A stretch of 64,000 bases of DNA from JAFNAG01 sp963824985 (GTDB taxonomy: Bacteria; Acidobacteriota; UBA6911): NCBI GenBank assembly GCA_963824985.1, contig CAWGRQ010000043.1:124001-188000 (forward strand). The letters are read 5' to 3'. The stretch's first letter is position 1. Every line of letters starts with the position of its first letter. The position numbers and the translations under genes are program-made. Of this stretch, positions 60,689-64,000 are shown one piece after another. The notes under the pieces were generated by a model. It had not been told where the DNA came from. It made no database searches and was given only the letters and a program-made list of their open reading frames with translations.

Positions 60689-60897
60689 ACAGGTACGAAG
60701 TCATCATTTACTGGAGTGTGGAGGATCAGGCATTTGTGGCCGAAGTCCCAGAACTCCCAGGCTGCGCAGCTCATGGAACAACTCAAGAGGCAGCGCTCGC
60801 CAGTGCTCAGGAAGCTATCGCGCTATGGATCGAAACGGCAAAAGAATTTGGCGATCCCATACCCGAGCCCAAAGGCCGTCGCCTCATTCTCGCTTAG
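60685..60897 (+). CDS. hicB: HicB-type antitoxin
   Basis: A 70-residue antitoxin. MNRYEVIIYWSVEDQAFVAE, VPELPGCAAHGTTQEAALAS and AQEAIALWIETAKEFGDPIP match the HicB partial-RNase-H fold. It overlaps hicA by four bases (ATGA). It is shorter than HicB proteins that carry a C-terminal DNA-binding domain, and no such domain is present, so autoregulation may be absent. Confidence 0.85.
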   Translation: MNRYEVIIYWSVEDQAFVAEVPELPGCAAHGTTQEAALASAQEAIALWIETAKEFGDPIPEPKGRRLILA

Positions 60898-60907
60898 CAA
60901 AAAAACC

Positions 60908-60930
60908 GTCTAACAACTGGCGCGGCCGTG
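60908..60930 (+). other. Truncated attC site at array end
   Basis: GTCTAAC (60908-60914) fits the RYYYAAC R'' core and ACTGGCGCGGCCG could start the left stem, but no complementary right arm or GTTRRRY core follows before unrelated coding sequence. Confidence 0.5.
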
Positions 60931-61062
60931 TTCAAGGTGGCGTTGACGACCCTGGATAGCGCCGGCACGGAGACCATTACCATTACGGCAACTCTTCCCG
61001 CCGAGTTGGGAGGCGGCACAGCAACCCTCGAAGTCGCGGTGGAAGGCAAGAAGGTCAAATAG
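60928..61062 (+). pseudogene. Remnant of a secreted-protein C-terminus
   Basis: In the frame beginning GTG at 60928 the last 44 residues read VFKVALTTLDSAGTETITIT, then TATLPAELGGGTATLEV and a Lys-rich end at a TAG. The pattern is that of an Ig-like or similar beta domain tail. No start or preceding coding part is visible because the array end replaces it. Confidence 0.5.
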
Positions 61063-61162
61063 GTTGCCGGGGCACACAGTCGGGAATCTGTGAACGATCT
61101 CTGCCACTTACTGTTCCGAAAATAAGACCGAATGTGGCGCCAATTCACTCTTCCATCCCTGT

Positions 61163-61415
61163 GCCGCCCTTTCAGGGCTTGAAATCTCGGCACCTTAGCC
61201 CAGGGCTTACGCCCTGGGCTGTGCTATTGCGCCCTTTCAGGGCTTAGCCGCTCACGACCGCAACAATCCTGAAGAGTCAGGCAGTTTATGACTGCAACAA
61301 TCCCGAAGGGTCAGGCAGTTCACGACTGCCATAATCCCGAAGGGATGGTGCAACAAAGCCCAGGGCGTGAGCCCTGGGAAAACGGGAGAGCTGGCAACAG
61401 CCCTGAAAGGGCGGC
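61163..61415. repeat. 253-bp palindromic element with tandem 34-bp units
   Basis: GCCGCCCTTTCAGGGCT (61163-61179) and AGCCCTGAAAGGGCGGC (61399-61415) are exact 17-bp inverted copies. Just inside, AGCCCAGGGC and GCCCTGGGCT form a hairpin (61197-61220), with a similar one at 61358-61378. The centre holds three direct units of 34 bp (61254, 61288, 61322) of the type GACTGCAACAATCCCGAAGG. It codes for nothing credible. Confidence 0.7.
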
Positions 61416-61443
61416 GCAGAGAACGCGCGATGAGAGCACAAAA

Positions 61444-61504
61444 CATTTTCATGCGTCACCGGGTGCGCCATAGGCGCATGAGAAGCTGTTCCGAAAATAG
61501 GCTC
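61444..61504 (-). repeat. Inverted repeat copy B (pairs with 54681-54739)
   Basis: CATTTTCATGCGTCACCGGG, then GCGCCATAGGCGCATGAGAA and GCTGTTCCGAAAATAGG match the reverse complement of copy A at about 56 of 60 positions. It lies immediately outside the palindromic element and just before the DUF3467 gene stop. Confidence 0.75.
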
Positions 61505-61506
61505 TG

Positions 61507-61812
61507 CTATTGGACGGTTGTGCCCGTCGGCTTGCCCATCCCCGCCTGCTTGTCCTGCTGCGCCTGCAGGGCCTGGATCAGACCGGGAACGATCTGGTTC
61601 GGAATCACCAGCACCGCGCGCACGGGCGCCGGCAGGCTGCCGCTTTTCTGCATCCGCAGCGCCTCTTCGTCGTTGATGGGTCCGACGACATCACAGAAGG
61701 TGAGGGTGCAGTCGATCGGGGATATGCTCACCTGCACATAGTTGGCGTACACCCGCGGCGAGTTCTTCGTGAAGTCGGCAATGATCTGTAACGGTCGTTC
61801 CTCTGTGGTCAT
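61507..61812 (-). CDS. DUF3467 domain-containing protein
   Basis: A 101-residue protein: RPLQIIADFTKNSPRVYANY, VQVSISPIDCTLTFCDVVGP, then APVRAVLVIPNQIVPGLIQA and a Gln-rich end. These fit DUF3467, small proteins of unknown role in many bacteria. The ATG at 61812 has AGGGAG upstream (spacing about six), whereas the frame extends further upstream without support. It overlaps nothing and lies 16 bp from the HIT gene on the same strand. Confidence 0.78.
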   Translation of the reverse strand: MTTEERPLQIIADFTKNSPRVYANYVQVSISPIDCTLTFCDVVGPINDEEALRMQKSGSLPAPVRAVLVIPNQIVPGLIQALQAQQDKQAGMGKPTGTTVQ

Positions 61813-61828
61813 GATTCGCTCCCTGAAC

Positions 61829-62176
61829 TCAGCCGGGAGGCCAGCGCATGGTCCGTCCGCCCAACACGTGAACGTGCAGGTGAAATACCGTCTGGCCCGC
61901 TTCGGCATTGGTGTTGATCACGGTGCGGAAGCCGCTGAGGCCCTTGCTTTCGGCTACGTGCGCAGCCACCCGCAGCAGGTGCCCCAGAAGATTCTCATCC
62001 GTGGCTTCGATGTCCTTCAGCGTCGGAATGTGCTTGCGGGGCACGATCAGCGCATGAACTGGCGCCTTGGGACTGATGTCCTCGAAGGCGACGCAGATGT
62101 CGTCCTCATGAAGCAGCCGGGCGGGCTGATCACGGCTGACAATCCGGCAAAATATGCAACCGTTCGTGATCGTCAT
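61829..62176 (-). CDS. HIT family hydrolase
   Basis: A 115-residue histidine-triad nucleotide-binding protein, HinT-like. NGCIFCRIVSRDQPARLLHE opens the fold; VHALIVPRKHIPTLKDIE and HLHVHVLGGR at the end carry the HxHxH catalytic triad. The enzymes hydrolyse adenosine phosphoramidates or acyl-AMP. The ATG at 62176 has AGGAAAATC upstream. A 48-base gap separates it from the end of murA, and the three genes murA, HIT and DUF3467 may be one operon. Confidence 0.9.
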   Translation of the reverse strand: MTITNGCIFCRIVSRDQPARLLHEDDICVAFEDISPKAPVHALIVPRKHIPTLKDIEATDENLLGHLLRVAAHVAESKGLSGFRTVINTNAEAGQTVFHLHVHVLGGRTMRWPPG

Positions 62177-62223
62177 GATTTTCCTGTAAGCATAGAGAAG
62201 CCGGCGTTTGACCGCAAACGGAA

Positions 62224-63483
62224 TCATTTGAACCGTTCGATGATGGCGCCCAGCCCGGCCAGCTTGGTCTCGATGTGGTCGTAGCCGCGGTCGAGATGGT
62301 AGACGCGATCCACGACCGTTTCCCCCTGGGCGACCAGGCCGGCCAGGATCAGCGAAGCGCTGGCGCGCAGGTCCGAAGCCAGCACTTTGGCTCCGTTCAG
62401 AGCTTTCCCGCCCTTGACGACAGCGCGCGGCCCGTCAATGGAGATCTCCGCCCCCATGCGAACCAATTCCTGGGCATGCATGAAGCGATTTTCGAAGATC
62501 GTTTCCGTAATCACCGCGGTTCCATCCCCCTGCGTCATCAGGGCCATGTACTGGGCCTGCATGTCGGTGGCAAACCCCGGAAAGGGGAGCGTGGTAACAT
62601 CCTGGGAGCGGATCGGACTGCTCCCGCGGACTCTGACCTTGTCCGGAGCCTGGACCTGGACATCAGCCCCCGTACGCTCCAGCTGTTCCAGCAGCGCCGC
62701 CATGTGGTCCGGCCGGCAGCGCTCCACCACGACATCACCGCGCGTGAGCGCAGCCGCCGTGGCAAAGGTACCCGCTTCGATGCGGTCGGGGATGACGCGG
62801 TGGCGACACCCGTGGAGCCCGTCGACGCCCCGGATCCGCACAGTCCTCGTCCCGTCCCCCTCGATCTGCGCCCCCATCCCCCGCAGCAGATCCGCGAGAT
62901 CGACAATCTCCGGTTCGCACGCCGCATTATCGAGCACGCTTTCCCCTTGCGCCAGGCATGCGGCCATCATCAGGTTTTCCGTCCCGGTAACCGTAACCGT
63001 GTCCATGAGAATGCGGGCGCCCTGGAGACGCCCGCAGCTGGCCTCGACATACCCGTGGACGAGGTCACACTTCGCCCCCATTTTTTCCAGGCCCATCAGG
63101 TGGAGGTTCACCGGACGGGCGCCGATGGCGCAGCCGCCCGGGAGGGAGACGCGTGCAAAGCCAAACCTCGCCACCAGCGGGCCCAGGACCAGGATGGAGG
63201 CACGCATGGTTTTCACGAGTTCGTAAGGAGCCTCGCGCGAGGTCAGGGTCTCCGCCCTGAGCCGGACCATCGATGCCGTGGCGTCGATTACCGCTTCGAC
63301 CCCCAAGGCGGCCAATAGTCGGCGGGTGGTGAAGATATCCTGAACGCAGGGGATATTCTCCAGCTCGACCGCTTCCGGTGTGAGCAGGGCCGCTGCCATG
63401 GCAGGGAGGGCGGCGTTCTTCGCCCCGCTGATCATGACACGGCCGGCCAGGGGCACTCCGCCGGTGACTCGAATCTTATCCAT
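62224..63483 (-). CDS. murA: UDP-N-acetylglucosamine 1-carboxyvinyltransferase
   Basis: First committed step of peptidoglycan synthesis, transferring enolpyruvate from PEP to UDP-GlcNAc. MDKIRVTGGVPLAGRVMISG then AKNAALPAMAAALLTPE opens the protein; the catalytic cysteine is in SLPGGCAIGARPVNLHL, about residue 115, so the enzyme is of the fosfomycin-sensitive type. Later segments are EGDGTRTVRIRGVDGLHGCR, YMALMTQGDGTAVITETIFE and NRFMHAQELVRMGAEISIDG. The 419-residue length is normal. The ATG at 63483 has GGGGGAAA upstream. prmC lies upstream on the same strand, as in many bacteria. Confidence 0.95.
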   Translation of the reverse strand: MDKIRVTGGVPLAGRVMISGAKNAALPAMAAALLTPEAVELENIPCVQDIFTTRRLLAALGVEAVIDATASMVRLRAETLTSREAPYELVKTMRASILVLGPLVARFGFARVSLPGGCAIGARPVNLHLMGLEKMGAKCDLVHGYVEASCGRLQGARILMDTVTVTGTENLMMAACLAQGESVLDNAACEPEIVDLADLLRGMGAQIEGDGTRTVRIRGVDGLHGCRHRVIPDRIEAGTFATAAALTRGDVVVERCRPDHMAALLEQLERTGADVQVQAPDKVRVRGSSPIRSQDVTTLPFPGFATDMQAQYMALMTQGDGTAVITETIFENRFMHAQELVRMGAEISIDGPRAVVKGGKALNGAKVLASDLRASASLILAGLVAQGETVVDRVYHLDRGYDHIETKLAGLGAIIERFK

Positions 63484-63738
63484 GTTTCCCCCATTCAACC
63501 TGATTATTCATGAACGTCCTTTGCAAACGCATGAATAACAGCATGCGGCGCCGGAAATGTGCCCATCACTGAAAATCTTGGGGGCACGGAAGATCCGGGG
63601 CAGGGCTTTTGCACCGGGCCCTGCACACGGAGCCGCTCCGTGTTCTTCCGTGCTTTCCCGTGTCCTCGGGTGTCTTGCGATCCCTGGCGCTCCGTTTCCT
63701 GCCTGACGAATACCTCTTATTCTGGAAAGCGGAGGATG
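63484..63738. repeat. Intergenic region with dispersed repeat copy
   Basis: 255 bp. TTATTCATGAAC begins at 63504, GCATGAATAAC follows near 63529, then GGCGCCGGAAATG and TCCGTGTTCTTCCGTGC with TTTCCCGTGTCCTCGGGTG. It is a longer, partly rearranged copy of the MITE-like repeat at 8460-8572. No gene is supported. Confidence 0.55.
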
Positions 63739-64000
63739 TCAAGACCTCCCCGCTGATTCCGAAAGTTCAGCCCGGGCCGGAGGCCGGCATGCGGCCAGGC
63801 AGCGGGGAATGCGCTGCAAATCCTCGAGGATTTCCACCTGGCAGAGACCCTCGTGCCGCAGAATCTCGATCACATCGACCGCCTGCATGGCGCCGACTTC
63901 CAGCAGCAGAAATCCTTCAGGAACCAGCCGGGCGGCCGCCTGCGGAATCAGGCGCCGGTAGATTTCAAGCCCGCTCTTTCCGCCGAACAGGGCGGTGTGA
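63739..64000 (-). CDS. prmC: Release factor glutamine N5-methyltransferase, 5' end cut off by window edge
   Basis: The last 87 codons of PrmC/HemK, which methylates the GGQ glutamine of release factors. The visible part starts HTALFGGKSGLEIYRRLIPQ and continues AARLVPEGFLLLEVGAMQAV with the C-terminal strand order typical of the family, ending at a TGA at 63739-63741. The SAM-binding motif and NPPY catalytic motif lie beyond the window. Position upstream of murA on the same strand matches the common prfA-prmC-murA order, so prfA may be just past the edge (inference). Confidence 0.85.
   Translation of the reverse strand, partial: HTALFGGKSGLEIYRRLIPQAAARLVPEGFLLLEVGAMQAVDVIEILRHEGLCQVEILEDLQRIPRCLAACRPPARAELSESAGRS

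Larger units (their letters stand above)
61063..61506. repeat. Repeat-rich region right of the integron
   Basis: 444 bp with no gene. It contains the nested inverted-repeat element at 61163-61415, a GTTCCGAAAATAA motif at about 61116-61128, and inverted-repeat copy B at 61444-61504. Confidence 0.6.

Noticed and set aside
61254..61350. Three 34-bp direct units resembling a small CRISPR array
   Set aside because: The units are contiguous with no spacers between them, are not exact, and sit inside a palindromic element; no cas gene is present.

Overview
The window is a GC-rich bacterial chromosome segment, most probably from an Acidobacteriota bacterium or a close relative; this is inferred from gene content, with no rRNA present to test it. 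Pointers are the GWxTD-domain secreted protein, an unusually N-extended Hfq-like protein, the hrcA-grpE-dnaK-dnaJ-rsmE order, a PEGA/TPR membrane protein, and intergenic spaces filled with dispersed palindromic repeats. Apart from two islands it looks like ordinary chromosome. No complete tRNA, CRISPR array or prophage was seen.

Layout. 1-3.3 kb: AI-2E transporter (cut by the edge), a Cys/Met PLP enzyme, YtxH and DUF948 proteins. 3.3-8.3 kb: ftcD, hutI, a receiver-PP2C phosphatase and a DHH phosphoesterase, all leftward and all broken by many small indels. 8.6-19.9 kb: acyl-CoA dehydrogenase, GWxTD protein behind a consensus sigma70 promoter, glycosyltransferase, rmlA-rmlB-rmlD, smpB, pepA, pdxA, Hfq-like, TPR lipoprotein-like. 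19.9-29.3 kb: tmk-holB, yggS, an outer-membrane-type protein and the heat-shock operon. 29.5-38 kb: OCD/mu-crystallin enzyme, aminotransferase, HtrA protease, a GIY-YIG protein, an export protein and a SEC-C protein. 38-40.1 kb: a decayed island with 5'-truncated remnants of a type III restriction subunit and a YgjP metallopeptidase around a 245-bp inverted-repeat element, then a tRNA-Ala 3' half. 40.4-49.3 kb: glpX, B12 radical SAM protein, queE, PP2C phosphatase, a coiled-coil membrane protein, a PEGA/TPR protein and a methyltransferase. 49.5-54.7 kb: dihydropyrimidinase, class III aminotransferase and hutU. 61.5-64 kb: DUF3467, HIT, murA and the end of prmC.

The most notable system is a chromosomal integron at about 56.6-60.9 kb. 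A complete integron-type tyrosine recombinase (IntI with its diagnostic insertion) is followed by an attI-like region with a GTTAGGT crossover site. Next come five rightward gene cassettes separated by attC-like hairpins: a RHH/MazF toxin-antitoxin pair with its own promoter and operator, BrnT/BrnA, an NAD(P)-binding protein, a YggL-family protein, and HicA/HicB. The integrase is transcribed toward its cassettes, the reverse of the classical layout. The whole region, with a secreted amidase, lies between two copies of a ~60-bp inverted repeat.

Functionally, hutU, hutI and ftcD are three of the four steps of histidine-to-glutamate degradation but lie 47 kb apart. Dihydropyrimidinase and the AGXT2-like aminotransferase fit reductive pyrimidine breakdown. 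The rml genes make dTDP-rhamnose but lack rmlC here. Single-base indels break conserved genes such as dnaK, rmlA and hutU, so much of the gene disruption is probably consensus error rather than decay.
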